DNA from: Planctomycetaceae bacterium | GTDB lineage: Bacteria; Planctomycetota; Planctomycetia; Pirellulales; Thermoguttaceae | Reading direction: 5' to 3' | DNA length: 64,000 bases | Assembly: GCA_004556055.1 (NCBI GenBank) | Contig: SFIW01000004.1 | Location: 1-64,000, forward strand | In this document: piece after piece, positions 17,090 through 27,212 of the stretch | Position numbering within the stretch: the first letter of the stretch is position 1 | Layout: each line of letters begins with the position of its first letter | Made by a program: the position numbers and the translations under genes | The notes under the pieces: model-generated | Told to the model about the DNA's origin: nothing | What the model saw: the letters and a program-made list of their open reading frames with translations, nothing else | Databases searched by the model: none

Positions 17090-19840
17090 CTAAAAAGACT
17101 CGCCTAAAAATGTTGATTCTTGAGGCCAAGGATCCTCTTCGGCAACTTGCACGTCAAGGCGTTTTACACAGGTCCACGCTTTCTCGGCATTAAGATCGCT
17201 CGTCTGTATTTCCAATTGGTAAAACCCCGTAGGCAATGTTTCTGGAAGAGGAATCGAGACGTTAAGGACAATGTCTCTCAATTTTGTTTCCGACAAATTC
17301 GAACAACGTTGCGACTCAAAGCTCGTTCGCGGCGTCCCGTCGGCGTTTAACAAACGCCAGCGACATTCAACGTCAATGGCGAACCCCTCCTCCGTCTCGC
17401 GACTCGTCACATACTCGAGTTCTGAGTACGCAAAAACGGTCTCTCCTGGCTCATACGCGTCTTCGCGGGCTTTAAAAAGTCCGTAACAGGCAGGAGATTC
17501 CACAAGGAGAATCTTTCGTACTTGAAGCTGACACAACGCTGATAGCGAATCGAGGCCGGAACGAAGACGATCAGCAACGAACGCCGGATCGATCTCCTCC
17601 AGTTGATTCTCCAGGAGAGTCTCTAGACCGCGGCACTCCTTCTCCCAGAAGCTCCGAAGCGGGTCGTTCTCATCCTCTATTTCCTGAATAGAGCGTTCGT
17701 ATTCTCCAATCACTAAATAGAGAAGGCGTAAACGAGCGTCGCAAATCCGCACGTCGTCGCCACGCTTCTTACACTCTTCACGCTCCGCCAAAAGAGATTG
17801 TATCGCATTCTTGATCTGATCAATCCAAGCGATCTCTTCTTCCGTAATTGGAGCGGAGAGTCCTTCAACCTTTCGCGCTTCGACGGATTCCGGAGTCGGA
17901 GCGCTTTCACTCAATTGAGTCGCCTTTTCCTCAATGAGATTTGTTAGAACACTAGGTTCTTCGCAAAAAGAACTCGCGGCTTCTTCGGGCTCCACGCTTT
18001 CCATAATTGCGTTCGCCAAATCCGTTGCGATAGTTTGTCCGGAGAGTTTTGGCGAATTCACTATGTCGTCGTTATTTTGACTATTACTAGAAAGCAAGGA
18101 TGCGTCTTGATTAGCGGCGGAATCGACAATGTCGTCCAAAGCCTTAGCCACAAGCGGCTCCGGCGCGTCTATAGGAGCTTCTTCTGGAGTCGGTAATTTC
18201 TCGACGGGAGCGGACGACGGTTCGAGAGCTGTTTCACCGCTTGGAAATAATTCGTCGCACGACGTATCGACGGAGCTAGGAGCAGGAATTGTCATATTCG
18301 TAGCGTCGTCAAAGGAGTCGGGCGTAGGAACGCTTTCATCGGAATCTGAACTAAACCAAGAAAACGAGCGCTGACTTCCAAGTGAATTGCGAAACGTTTC
18401 ATCCACGTCCGCATGAACGGGAGGCGTTGTCGGCGTGGTGGAACTAGTCTCCTGAGAGGAAACGTAAGAAGGCGATTCGAACGCTTCCACTATTTGATAT
18501 TCCTCCTCTTGCAGACCGTAAAGCGAGTCGGAGTCAAGGATTGCCCCGTCGTTACGGTTCTCCTGTCCTTGGCTCTGGAACGAAACAGCGGAAACTCCCC
18601 CTTGATTGGGAACGACGGAAGGGATAGATCGCGTTATCCCCCTATTGTTGGAACGCGCCTCGCTCGTTTTGACAACCGAACCGACGTTGGGAGAATTGGA
18701 AGTTTTCGTCGCAGGGATCGGAGAAAGACTCGCCGCGCCGCTACGTTTTTCATGGTAATCGCCCTGAACTTGCGACGGAGAAGTAGGAATCTCAACCTGT
18801 TCGTCTTCCACGTTGATTTCACCCTGTACAGGTGTGTAATAACTTGAACGATAAGAATCCCTGACTGGCAAAGCCGCCGTTTTTTCTACGCGCTGGGCGG
18901 ACGCAGTCTTCGAACGGAACGTAGAATCGCCGTATGCATAACTTTCGACGCGATCCGTCCCGGTTCGCACGGGGGGGACGCTTCCGAGAGAATAATATCT
19001 TTCGATCATCCTCATGGGAGGCAAGAACCTCGATTGATTGAAGTTCTGTATTTCAAGAGATCGCCAATTCGCGTTTTTATGCGCAGACGTTCCCATATCT
19101 TTACGAGAAAAGGGATTTGAAAAACTTACGATCGAACGGGGAGAGAAATTACGCTCGCTGTTGGCCGCGTCGGCAGATCGAGAATTTCGACCGCCTAAAA
19201 GCACATTTTCGTCATTCAATTCTTCACGAGTCGGAAAAAGTTTTGTGAAGAAATTCGAGCTTTTTCGTTCCTTCTGGAAATTATCAGAAGACGCTGTTTC
19301 GACAGTTCGGGTCTTCGTATCATGGGCAGCGAGATCGTCGTATCGCCGTTGCGAAATTTCGTCGGGATTGGGTTCCGATTTCGAAAAATTTGGAAAAGAA
19401 AGTTTAGGTAAATGCAAAGGCGCCTTAAACTTATCAAACCATGAAGTTTTCGACTCGGCTCCGAGATAATCTTCTTCATCCGCGTTGAGACTACCGCGTG
19501 TAACAGAAGAATCATAGGGCGCTATCCCACGCGCCGACGTCTTGACGATTTTTCCTGAATATGACTCAACAGAGTCAAACGCCCCGGATTTTGCGCTATC
19601 CTTAGACAATTTCGCTCGATTCCAGTCGGAAGTTGCATCTTCTCCGTCCAAATAACAACCGTCGCCAATAGATCGATTCATTCGATATTCTGGAGGGAAG
19701 AATATTGAACGACAACCAAACGCCGAAAGGAACGTCACGCCCAGAGCCGCGCTTATCAGAAACGCGTCGACGCGTCGAAACTTCGATATGCCGACGTTAT
19801 TTCGCCCTCTAAACCGAACTTGTTCCTTTTCCTGATTCAT
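17090..19840 (-). CDS. Large lipoprotein with long disordered region
   Basis: 916 residues from the ATG preceded by AAGGAAG at 5 bases; upstream in-frame codons are judged untranslated. A hydrophobic segment (AFLISAALGVTFLSAFGC) ends in Cys43, a plausible lipidation site. Residues about 50-660 are Ser/Glu/Pro-rich and apparently disordered. The last 250 residues look folded: a helical part (EEEIAWIDQIKNAIQSLLAE onward) and a C-terminal beta sandwich (ACYGLFKAREDAYEPGETVF, then FYQLEIQTSDL). This suggests a surface or periplasmic scaffold tethered by a long flexible arm. No enzyme motif. Followed at once by xseA. Confidence 0.75.
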   Translation of the reverse strand: MNQEKEQVRFRGRNNVGISKFRRVDAFLISAALGVTFLSAFGCRSIFFPPEYRMNRSIGDGCYLDGEDATSDWNRAKLSKDSAKSGAFDSVESYSGKIVKTSARGIAPYDSSVTRGSLNADEEDYLGAESKTSWFDKFKAPLHLPKLSFPNFSKSEPNPDEISQRRYDDLAAHDTKTRTVETASSDNFQKERKSSNFFTKLFPTREELNDENVLLGGRNSRSADAANSERNFSPRSIVSFSNPFSRKDMGTSAHKNANWRSLEIQNFNQSRFLPPMRMIERYYSLGSVPPVRTGTDRVESYAYGDSTFRSKTASAQRVEKTAALPVRDSYRSSYYTPVQGEINVEDEQVEIPTSPSQVQGDYHEKRSGAASLSPIPATKTSNSPNVGSVVKTSEARSNNRGITRSIPSVVPNQGGVSAVSFQSQGQENRNDGAILDSDSLYGLQEEEYQIVEAFESPSYVSSQETSSTTPTTPPVHADVDETFRNSLGSQRSFSWFSSDSDESVPTPDSFDDATNMTIPAPSSVDTSCDELFPSGETALEPSSAPVEKLPTPEEAPIDAPEPLVAKALDDIVDSAANQDASLLSSNSQNNDDIVNSPKLSGQTIATDLANAIMESVEPEEAASSFCEEPSVLTNLIEEKATQLSESAPTPESVEARKVEGLSAPITEEEIAWIDQIKNAIQSLLAEREECKKRGDDVRICDARLRLLYLVIGEYERSIQEIEDENDPLRSFWEKECRGLETLLENQLEEIDPAFVADRLRSGLDSLSALCQLQVRKILLVESPACYGLFKAREDAYEPGETVFAYSELEYVTSRETEEGFAIDVECRWRLLNADGTPRTSFESQRCSNLSETKLRDIVLNVSIPLPETLPTGFYQLEIQTSDLNAEKAWTCVKRLDVQVAEEDPWPQESTFLGESF

Positions 19841-19949
19841 TGTCACTTCCTTGTGCAATTGCGTCTGAAATCCACTAAACGACGCGTCTATACGAAAAAA
19901 GTTGTTGTGAGAATAGACGTTTTCTGCCAAAATGGCAGATCGCACGGCT

Positions 19950-21026
19950 TCAAGGACAATCCTTAGAAGTCGCAGAGCCCTTTTCCTTTTTCCCGTCTAG
20001 ACGATCGAGCCACGCGCACGTGCGTCTTAATCCTTCTTCTAAAGAGATTGGATCGTATCCCAATTCCTTTTTCGCTTTATCGCAACTATATTTCCAGTCG
20101 ACAAGAAAAGTCTCGACCCAACCGGGAGTAATGCGAGGGTATGCGCCAGTCATGTCAGCCCATAATTTCATACTTCGCGCCACGAGCAGAGGAATAAATT
20201 TATATAACGGGAGCTTCCAGTGTTTCTTGCCGTCAACCTTGTCGATCATTCGATAAAGTTCTAAGAGAGAGGCGTTGTCGCCTCCAAGTATATAACGTTC
20301 TCCAACGCGTCCATTTGCCAACGCTAAGTAGTGACCGCGCGCGACGTCTTCCACATACCCGTAGTTGCCGTAATTGACGCCGTAATTGAGCAAAAACGGC
20401 CCCGTCCCTCGTCTGTAATCCCGAATAAGGCCCGCCATCGCGTTTCCTTCAGAAAGTTGACCTGGCCCGTAGACGCGAGTCGGATTCACGATCACGAGTG
20501 GCAATCCCTCTTTGACGAGTTTTAACGCAGCCCTCTCCCCCATCGTTTTAGACTCTTCGTATTCGGTATAAAACTTATCGGTAATCCTCTCAAGCGTCTC
20601 GTCGCAAAGCTGTCCCTTAGGGGTCGGACCAAAGGACACGATCGTCGACGTCGACACAATCTTCTCGACTCCAAGCTTCAACGCCGTATTAAGGACATTT
20701 TGCAAACCGTCGACGTTAATACGATAAAAGACCTCGGGGTCTCTAGAATAGTTTCGCGCATAGCCCGCTAAAGTAAAAACGTACTTGCATCCCTTCATCC
20801 CGCGTTCAATCGATTCAATGTCGCTAATATCTCCCGGAACGTGCTCGAAATTAGGATGTTCCCATAAGTCCTTGACGTCCCCTTCATATCCCGGCGGTAG
20901 AGACGGTTTTGATCGACTCATTCCGCGGACGCGCCACCCGTCCGCCAACAATTGACGCGTTAAAGTAGAACCAATAAATCCGGTGGCGCCGGAAACAAAA
21001 ATCGTCGCTGATTTATCTAGGGACAC
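19950..21026 (-). CDS. NAD-dependent epimerase/dehydratase, HpnA-like
   Basis: 358 residues, extended short-chain dehydrogenase fold. The NAD(P)-binding loop is VSGATGFIGSTL near the N terminus; the catalytic Tyr-Lys pair is in YTEYEESKTMGE. LVIVNPTRVYGPGQ, VEDVARGHYLAL and RYILGGDNASLLELYRMID match the hopanoid-associated sugar epimerase HpnA and dihydroflavonol-reductase-like group. GTG start with GGGAG at 7 bases. No hopanoid genes are in the window, so the substrate is left open. It lies 80 bases after a lipoprotein gene on the same strand. Confidence 0.87.
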   Translation of the reverse strand: MSLDKSATIFVSGATGFIGSTLTRQLLADGWRVRGMSRSKPSLPPGYEGDVKDLWEHPNFEHVPGDISDIESIERGMKGCKYVFTLAGYARNYSRDPEVFYRINVDGLQNVLNTALKLGVEKIVSTSTIVSFGPTPKGQLCDETLERITDKFYTEYEESKTMGERAALKLVKEGLPLVIVNPTRVYGPGQLSEGNAMAGLIRDYRRGTGPFLLNYGVNYGNYGYVEDVARGHYLALANGRVGERYILGGDNASLLELYRMIDKVDGKKHWKLPLYKFIPLLVARSMKLWADMTGAYPRITPGWVETFLVDWKYSCDKAKKELGYDPISLEEGLRRTCAWLDRLDGKKEKGSATSKDCP

Positions 21027-21105
21027 TTGATTACTCCCTGTTATGAATCATAAAGGCGTCAGACGCCTATTATAGTGAACGCTAAACCGCCGCAAACATA
21101 TGGAA

Positions 21106-22338
21106 CTACTCGACGTCTTCCCTTGCTGCGGAAGGAACCTCGGAGGAGAGATACCGACTCTCTCCCTCGGTGAAAAGATCTGATTTTTCTCGATCGAGTT
21201 TCTCGACAACCTGGCAATTATACTCCAAAAAACTCGCAAAACCAAACGCGCCAGGAACCGTCTTTTTAAAATTCAACTCCGTACGCACGGCTAATCCTAA
21301 TTCGCGATCAAAGAGCGCAACGCCAGAAAACAATCGTTCGGCAAGAGCGCCCTCGACGACAGGGTCGTCAATAATCGACGTTAAAGTCGTCTTGAAGGAG
21401 ATCGTCGCGTACTTCTCATCAATCTTGTCCAGACGGAATCGTTCAATAATTCGGCACGGTTTTACGGCCTCGTTCGCCCCCTTTAAATACAGAGTATACG
21501 GTATCGTCCAAACGTCGCCGACGGCAAGCTCGCCTTCAGGAAACGGAGTCATCACATTAGAATCGCCCTCTCTACCTTGATACTCCGCCACCAGCTTCTT
21601 TTTATTTGACATAACGCCAAGCGGATTAATATCGAAGGTCTCAAGAACGACTCCAACGGCCTTCTCTGTTCCGAACGCGGCAATTTCCTTTGGCACAACC
21701 AAGTCGCGCTCGCTATCGTAGTCGATTGGTTCCTTTCCTTCCTCGTTTTGACGCAGAATCATCCGATCAATCCAATGTCTCGCCTTGACCTTCCCGTCAG
21801 GAGTCGCGTCTTGGAATTCCCAGCGCCGCCATGTCGTCGACGACGTCTCTATCAACGACTCAGTACCCCCGTAAGACACGCGTTTACGGACGAGATGTAC
21901 GACGTTCCATGCAAGATTCGCCCGTTGAGGAAACTTATATTCCAATCGATATTTAGGAGCCGCCTCTAGCTCCTCTCCTCGCTGTGCAAGAGTTGGAGCA
22001 ATAAGGGTTCGGTCGTCTGAATATTTCCGTTTCGTTTCGTCGTCAACAAGCGAAAAATCAACGCCTCCAGCCTCTTTCGTGTCGTCGCCATCCTCCTCTT
22101 CATCGGAAAAAACCCCCGAAAACTGATCCGCCGCGCGCCCTAGAACGTCCGCGACGCCTTCTGTCTCGGAAAGGGTCGAATCGGTCGATTTAACGTCAGA
22201 ATCGGAATCTTCTTTAAAGGTCGAGACGGTCGTTCCGGAGTCGACGAGAGGATTCTCCGCCGTCTTTTCCCTCTCTCGACACGCCAATAAAGCAAACAGC
22301 GCACAAATCGCCGCCGCTGTCAATATCTTTCGCGACAC
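21106..22338 (-). CDS. Lipoprotein of unknown function, DUF6263-like
   Basis: 410 residues. The lipoprotein signal AAAICALFALLAC places lipid on Cys20. After an acidic, Ser/Thr-rich linker to about residue 125 the protein is beta-rich, with features such as FPEGELAVGDVWTIPYTL, RIIERFRLDKIDEKYATI and VALFDRELGLAVRTEL that recall DUF6263-type envelope proteins; this match is from memory and moderate. GTG start, GGGGA 6 bases upstream; an overlapping ATG is out of frame. First gene of a minus-strand run towards xseA. Confidence 0.7.
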   Translation of the reverse strand: MSRKILTAAAICALFALLACREREKTAENPLVDSGTTVSTFKEDSDSDVKSTDSTLSETEGVADVLGRAADQFSGVFSDEEEDGDDTKEAGGVDFSLVDDETKRKYSDDRTLIAPTLAQRGEELEAAPKYRLEYKFPQRANLAWNVVHLVRKRVSYGGTESLIETSSTTWRRWEFQDATPDGKVKARHWIDRMILRQNEEGKEPIDYDSERDLVVPKEIAAFGTEKAVGVVLETFDINPLGVMSNKKKLVAEYQGREGDSNVMTPFPEGELAVGDVWTIPYTLYLKGANEAVKPCRIIERFRLDKIDEKYATISFKTTLTSIIDDPVVEGALAERLFSGVALFDRELGLAVRTELNFKKTVPGAFGFASFLEYNCQVVEKLDREKSDLFTEGESRYLSSEVPSAAREDVE

Positions 22339-22752
22339 GACATATCCCCAACGTAAACTTAACTTATCGACGAAACCTAAAAGGCGCGACGCTCTCTACG
22401 TCGCACGACCTAAACACAATCCCATGCTCAGAGTAATCTTTCAACTCCCTTGAGTCTAGAGCAATCAATCTTCATTTTACAGACGTTTTAAAGAAAATGA
22501 GAGAAAAGGAATTGTTCAAGCGTATCTAAGCACATTGACGCCAACAAGGACGCTGAATGCAAGCAGAACCCACGGACTCTATGGACTTTTTTCCGAACTG
22601 CATATAATGGACTGAAATTTGGGTTCTAAAAAATTTAACTTGACGCGCTTTAATGAGCTTTGGCGTCTATATTGCTTCAAGATTTTTGACGACAAGCCGT
22701 ATCGTTACGGTTTTGTGTAATCTGATTCACTAGATAATAGGCTTATATAGCT
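22339..22752. other. 414-base intergenic region before clpC
   Basis: Divergent region between the lipoprotein gene (minus) and clpC (plus). On the plus strand a TATAAT at 22603-22608 with a weak TATGGA 17 bases upstream is the best promoter candidate for clpC, leaving a leader of about 140 bases. A TTGACG at 22640 has no -10 at proper spacing. I found no small gene, CtsR-like or CIRCE-like repeat. Confidence 0.4.
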
Positions 22753-25530
22753 ATGGCATACGAACGTTTTACCGCAAAAGCCAAAAACGCGATGAAACTT
22801 GCACATGGCGAGGCAATGCGCCTCAACCATGAATACATTGGCGTAGAGCATCTACTGCTCGGACTCATCAGAGAATCGGAAGGAATGGCGGCAGGTGTTC
22901 TAGAGAAATTTGGAGCGGATCTACGCAAAACCAAAAACGCGATTGAGAGTATTATCACTCCCGGCACGAGCCTTGTTTCTCTCGGTAGACTTCCTCAAAC
23001 GCCTCAGTTAAAGCTCGTGTTAGGTCGCGCGATTGATAACGCTAATGCGCTGCACCACTCTTATGTCGGCACGGAACACCTACTGCTGGCAATCCTTTCC
23101 GACGAATCAAACAGCGCTTGTCAAGCTTTATTGAATATGGGTTTGAATTTAGACGCCATTCGCGACGAAATAATGTCGATGATCGGCGCAGGCGAGAGCG
23201 ATTCAACCGATTCTGGCGCCTCCGGAGAACCTACCTCAGGTTTCGGCGACGACGCCAACAACGCTTCAAAGGGTGATACTGCCGATCAAGCGCAACCTAA
23301 ATCGACGGCAACGTCACCTAAAGGATCCGACCGAGTCAAAACCCCGGCGCTGGACAGCTTCGGACGAGACTTGACAGAATTGGCGAAAAAAGGCGAACTT
23401 GATCCAGTCGTTGGTCGCGTAGTGGAAATCGAGCGAACAATGCAGATTCTCTGTCGGCGAACAAAGAATAACCCTGCTCTTATTGGAGAAGCGGGAGTCG
23501 GTAAAACAGCCGTCGTCGAAGGTCTCGCTCAAAAAATCGCTAACGGAGACGTTCCGGAGATACTTATGGAGCGCCGAGTTGTAGCGCTTGACGTTACTTC
23601 CATGGTCGCGGGAACAAAATATCGCGGTCAGTTTGAAGAACGTATCAAGGCCGTTATGAACGAAGTGAAACGCGCCAAAAACATCATTCTCTTCGTCGAC
23701 GAGCTTCATTCGCTTGTCGGAGCGGGAAGCGCAGAAGGAGCCAACGACGCGGCAAATATCATCAAACCCGCCCTCTCTCGCGGCGAATTCCAGATCGTCG
23801 GTGCGACAACCTTTGACGAATATCGGAAATACATCGAAAAAGATCACGCCCTTGAGCGCCGTTTCCAAACAGTAACGATCAATCCACCGACGCCTGCCGA
23901 AACCCTTGAAATTCTTAAAGGACTCCGCAGTCGTTACCAGCAGCATCATAACGTCACGATTACGGACGACGCGCTCACTTCCGCGATCGAACTTTCAGAA
24001 CGTTATATCACCAATCGTAGTCTCCCGGACAAGGCGATCGACGTCGTCGACGAGGCAGGCGCTCGGATTCGACTCCAAAGTTGCACGCGTCCCCCCAATA
24101 TCAAGGATATCGACCGACAAATAGAAGCGTTGCAAAAGGAAAAAGACGCAACGGTGCGCACTCAAGAATTCGAGCGTTCTGCCATTCTTCGCGATCAAAT
24201 CGACAAACTTCGTGCGGAAAAGGCCGAGTTGCAGGAGAATTGGCGCAATAAGCAGAAAGAAGCGCGAGGCGTCGTTAACGCCCAGGTAATCGCCGAGGTT
24301 GTGTCGAAAATCACGGGAGTCCCTCTCTCAAATGTTACGGTAGAGGATTCGAAGCGCCTCCTTCAAATGGAAGCGGAACTTCATAAGTGCGTCGTAAGTC
24401 AGGATGAGGCGATTCGCGCGGTTTCCAAAGCGATTCGTCGAAGTCGTGCTGGGATTCAGGATCGGAGTAGGCCGATTGCGTCCTTTATCTTCGCTGGTCC
24501 AACTGGAGTCGGAAAGACGTTGCTCGCGAAAACGCTAGCAAAATTCATGTTCGGCGACGAAAATGCCATTCTTCAGTTCGACATGAGCGAATATATGGAG
24601 AGTTATAACGTCTCAAGAATGGTCGGCTCTCCTCCAGGCTACGTCGGTCACGATGAAGGCGGTCAACTTACGGAACGCGTGCGACGCCGTCCTTACTCGG
24701 TGGTTCTTTTCGATGAAATCGAAAAAGCGCATCCAGACGTCTTCAATCTCTTCCTTCAAGTCCTTGAAGACGGACGTCTTACCGATTCAGTTGGCAGAAC
24801 GGTCGATTTCCGCAACACAATTATCATCATGACGACCAACGCGGGCGCCTCGGCAATCAAAAACGAATCCGCCTTTGGTTTCCAAGAGCCCGACGCTAAT
24901 GCGTCGTACGAGAGTATGAAAACGCGTGTCAACGAGGAGATTGAGAGAGCCTTTAGACCTGAGTTTATTAATCGCTTTAACGACGTTATCGTTTTCCGTC
25001 ACCTCACGGACGAAGACCTGCTCTCCGTCGTCGACATGGAACTCAATAAACTTCGAAAGCGTTTGGTCGAAAAAGAGCTGTGCCTCCATATTTCGGACGA
25101 AGCGAAAAAATACGTCGTCAAAGTCGGATCCAAACTTGAGTTTGGGGCTAGACCGTTGCGTCGCGCTATTGAGGAGTACATTGAAGATCCTCTTTCTGAA
25201 AAATTTCTTGAAGGAACCTTCACAAATCGTGAAGTTATCGATATTTCGCTTGTCGAAAGGGACTGGACAGAGGAAGAACGTAAGGCCCTCCTTCCTGGCG
25301 AAGAGGAAAAGAACAAAAAGAAGTCGGTTCTCCAATTTGAACCTAAAGACTGCGCCGATTATTCTCAAGAAGAACTTGACGGTTCACAGTTCAAGGAGTA
25401 TCGCGAGCAGATCGCTGAGCGCGCGAAGATCCGTGCGATGAAGGAAGAAACGGTTGCTAATGAAGAGGATTCGACACTAGAGAAAGAGGATTCATCAGAT
25501 TCCTCCACGTCCGTTCAATCTGAATCCTGA
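22753..25530 (+). CDS. clpC: ClpC-type AAA+ unfoldase of the Clp protease
   Basis: 925 residues. Two N-terminal Clp_N repeats (about 4-70 and 79-145), a linker rich in Ser/Gly/Asp, then AAA-1 with Walker A GEAGVGKT (245-252), the UVR/middle domain near 455-490 (FERSAILRDQIDKLRAEK) and AAA-2 with Walker A GPTGVGKT (about 582-589). The FGF tripeptide in ESAFGFQEP is the likely ClpP-binding loop. It unfolds substrates and feeds them to ClpP. The C-terminal 100 residues are acidic and longer than usual, ending in a Ser/Glu tail. A strong terminator follows. No clpP, ctsR or mcsAB adjacent. Confidence 0.96.
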   Translation: MAYERFTAKAKNAMKLAHGEAMRLNHEYIGVEHLLLGLIRESEGMAAGVLEKFGADLRKTKNAIESIITPGTSLVSLGRLPQTPQLKLVLGRAIDNANALHHSYVGTEHLLLAILSDESNSACQALLNMGLNLDAIRDEIMSMIGAGESDSTDSGASGEPTSGFGDDANNASKGDTADQAQPKSTATSPKGSDRVKTPALDSFGRDLTELAKKGELDPVVGRVVEIERTMQILCRRTKNNPALIGEAGVGKTAVVEGLAQKIANGDVPEILMERRVVALDVTSMVAGTKYRGQFEERIKAVMNEVKRAKNIILFVDELHSLVGAGSAEGANDAANIIKPALSRGEFQIVGATTFDEYRKYIEKDHALERRFQTVTINPPTPAETLEILKGLRSRYQQHHNVTITDDALTSAIELSERYITNRSLPDKAIDVVDEAGARIRLQSCTRPPNIKDIDRQIEALQKEKDATVRTQEFERSAILRDQIDKLRAEKAELQENWRNKQKEARGVVNAQVIAEVVSKITGVPLSNVTVEDSKRLLQMEAELHKCVVSQDEAIRAVSKAIRRSRAGIQDRSRPIASFIFAGPTGVGKTLLAKTLAKFMFGDENAILQFDMSEYMESYNVSRMVGSPPGYVGHDEGGQLTERVRRRPYSVVLFDEIEKAHPDVFNLFLQVLEDGRLTDSVGRTVDFRNTIIIMTTNAGASAIKNESAFGFQEPDANASYESMKTRVNEEIERAFRPEFINRFNDVIVFRHLTDEDLLSVVDMELNKLRKRLVEKELCLHISDEAKKYVVKVGSKLEFGARPLRRAIEEYIEDPLSEKFLEGTFTNREVIDISLVERDWTEEERKALLPGEEEKNKKKSVLQFEPKDCADYSQEELDGSQFKEYREQIAERAKIRAMKEETVANEEDSTLEKEDSSDSSTSVQSES

Positions 25531-25550
25531 TTTCACTGTCAAATGATCCA

Positions 25551-25587
25551 GCAAGGGGAGCGTTCCACAAGCTCCCCTTGCTTTTTT
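25551..25587 (+). terminator. Intrinsic terminator after clpC
   Basis: Perfect 11-bp stem gcaaggggagc (25551-25561) with gctccccttgc (25571-25581), 9-base loop, then TTTTTT. Confidence 0.92.
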
Positions 25588-25649
25588 CGTACGCGTCTAT
25601 TTAGAGGATTGCAGAAGCGCTACATCTCGAAACAACATATGGTCGTCAC

Positions 25650-26459
25650 ATGCCGCTTGATCTCCTTTTTTCCCCTTTTACTCTATTAGTCGGCTCTATA
25701 GCGGCTTTTCTTATCGGTCTCGCAAAGACAGGAACGCCGGGAGTCGGACTCTTTGCTTGTCTCCTGATGATTTCGGCCTTTCCCAACCATGAGATGTTCG
25801 CCTCGGGAGCAGTCGTGCCCCTCCTGATCCTCGGAGATTTGGCCGCAGTTTACTTCTATCGAAAAGAGTGCGATCCTCGTCTTTTAAAAAAACTTGCTCC
25901 TCCTGTCGTTATAGGACTTCTCTTAGGGACGATCGTCCTGTGTTTCATGAAAAACTCGCAATTTCGATTAACGGTGGGCGCGTTGGCCGTCTCTATTTTA
26001 GTCTTTGAGTTTGTTCGTCAGCGCCTCGGATGGACAAAAGTGGCGACGAACCTTCCTTTCAGATGGTTTTGCGGCGTCCTCGCCGGAACGACGACCATCT
26101 TAGGAAACGCCGCTGGCGCCGTTTCTGCCGCTTATTTTTCTTCTCAAGGACTTGATAAAAAAAGATTCATGGGCACGAACGCCGTTTTCTTCTTCCTCGT
26201 TAATGTCGCAAAAATTCCTCTCATGTTTGCCGCCACCTTCATCAAGGAAGAAATTGGATTTGAGAAAGAATCTGCTCAAGTCATGAACGAGACGAGTTTT
26301 CTACTCACTTCCATTTTCGCTCTTCCCCTAATCTTTGGCGGAATCGTCGGCAGAAAGCTCTACCGCGCTATCCCTGAGAAGATTTTCGTTCCTTTCATCC
26401 TCACCCTTAATTTCATTACTGCCCTTTATCTTCTGATTTCAGCCTTCTCCTCTAAGTGA
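25650..26459 (+). CDS. TauE/SafE-type (DUF81) membrane exporter
   Basis: 269 residues, about eight membrane helices. Family features are the start IAAFLIGLAKTGTPGVG, the internal repeat around GLLLGTIVLCF and FCGVLAGTTTILGNAAGAVSAAYF, and the end FILTLNFITALYLL. Members move sulfite, sulfoacetate or other organic anions across the inner membrane; the substrate cannot be assigned. The ATG at 25650 has no clear ribosome binding site; no better start is evident. It stands between the clpC terminator and the HAD gene, 105 bases before the latter. Confidence 0.88.
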   Translation: MPLDLLFSPFTLLVGSIAAFLIGLAKTGTPGVGLFACLLMISAFPNHEMFASGAVVPLLILGDLAAVYFYRKECDPRLLKKLAPPVVIGLLLGTIVLCFMKNSQFRLTVGALAVSILVFEFVRQRLGWTKVATNLPFRWFCGVLAGTTTILGNAAGAVSAAYFSSQGLDKKRFMGTNAVFFFLVNVAKIPLMFAATFIKEEIGFEKESAQVMNETSFLLTSIFALPLIFGGIVGRKLYRAIPEKIFVPFILTLNFITALYLLISAFSSK

Positions 26460-26564
26460 GGCGCGGTGGAGAGCTGGAAAGAATAATCGGCTTCGTTACA
26501 ATACTCAGTAACAACACAGAAACTAGAAGCTTTAAATAAATCTTAACAGAAGGACGTATCTCCC

Positions 26565-27212
26565 ATGATCAAAGCGCTAATTTTTGATTTTGACGGCACG
26601 ATTGCCAACACCCTTCCCGCCTGCTTTAACGCTTTCAAACGAACAGTCGAACCAGTATTGGGAAAAGAGATGTCTTTGCAGGAAATACGTTCTTACTTTG
26701 GCCCCACGGAGGAAGGTATTTTCGCTAAACATTTTCCTGATCGACAAAATGAACTTGCGCAAATATACTACAAAATCTATGCGGAAGAACAAGCCAAAAT
26801 CCCCAATCTTGTTCCGGGCGTGATGGAAGTTATTCGCGAGGTTAAGGCACGCGGTATCCGCGTTGCGTTAATCACTGCAAAGGGGCCTGTTAGTTGTAAA
26901 ATCTCCCTCGATTTCTATAAAATAGCAGACGATTTTGAAGAGGTTCGCACAGGAGGATCCAACGGTCGGGTAAAAGACGTTGCGATACGTGAAATACTCG
27001 AAATCATGGGAGTTGGAACCGATGAAGTCGCCTACGTTGGAGATTCCTGGAAAGACGTGATCTCGTCGCATAAAGCGGGCGTTCCATCCTGGGCGGCCGC
27101 TTGGCTTAGCACTGCTGAACCTGAAAGAATACTCTCCTATAACCCCGAAAAGATTTTTTACACCGTGGATGAGTTCAGACGCGCACTTCAGGAAGAAGGA
27201 ATCCTCGAATGA
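26565..27212 (+). CDS. HAD-family phosphatase (phosphoglycolate-phosphatase-like)
   Basis: 215 residues. HAD motif I is IFDFDGTIANT (nucleophile Asp8, Asp10), motif II lies in RVALITAKG, motif III has Lys in the following helix, and motif IV is EVAYVGDSWKDV. A helical cap domain (about 15-80) marks subclass I, as in phosphoglycolate phosphatases. The substrate is a small phosphate ester, otherwise unknown. Its stop overlaps the ispG start (ATGA), so translation of the two is probably coupled; that raises the possibility of a role beside isoprenoid or sugar-phosphate metabolism but does not prove it. Confidence 0.9.
   Translation: MIKALIFDFDGTIANTLPACFNAFKRTVEPVLGKEMSLQEIRSYFGPTEEGIFAKHFPDRQNELAQIYYKIYAEEQAKIPNLVPGVMEVIREVKARGIRVALITAKGPVSCKISLDFYKIADDFEEVRTGGSNGRVKDVAIREILEIMGVGTDEVAYVGDSWKDVISSHKAGVPSWAAAWLSTAEPERILSYNPEKIFYTVDEFRRALQEEGILE

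Noticed and set aside
16165..17193. A 342-residue frame opposite xseA
   Set aside because: Antisense to a well-matched xseA; no domain.
23314..25368. Two frames of about 200 residues opposite clpC
   Set aside because: Antisense to strongly conserved clpC codons; no start signals.
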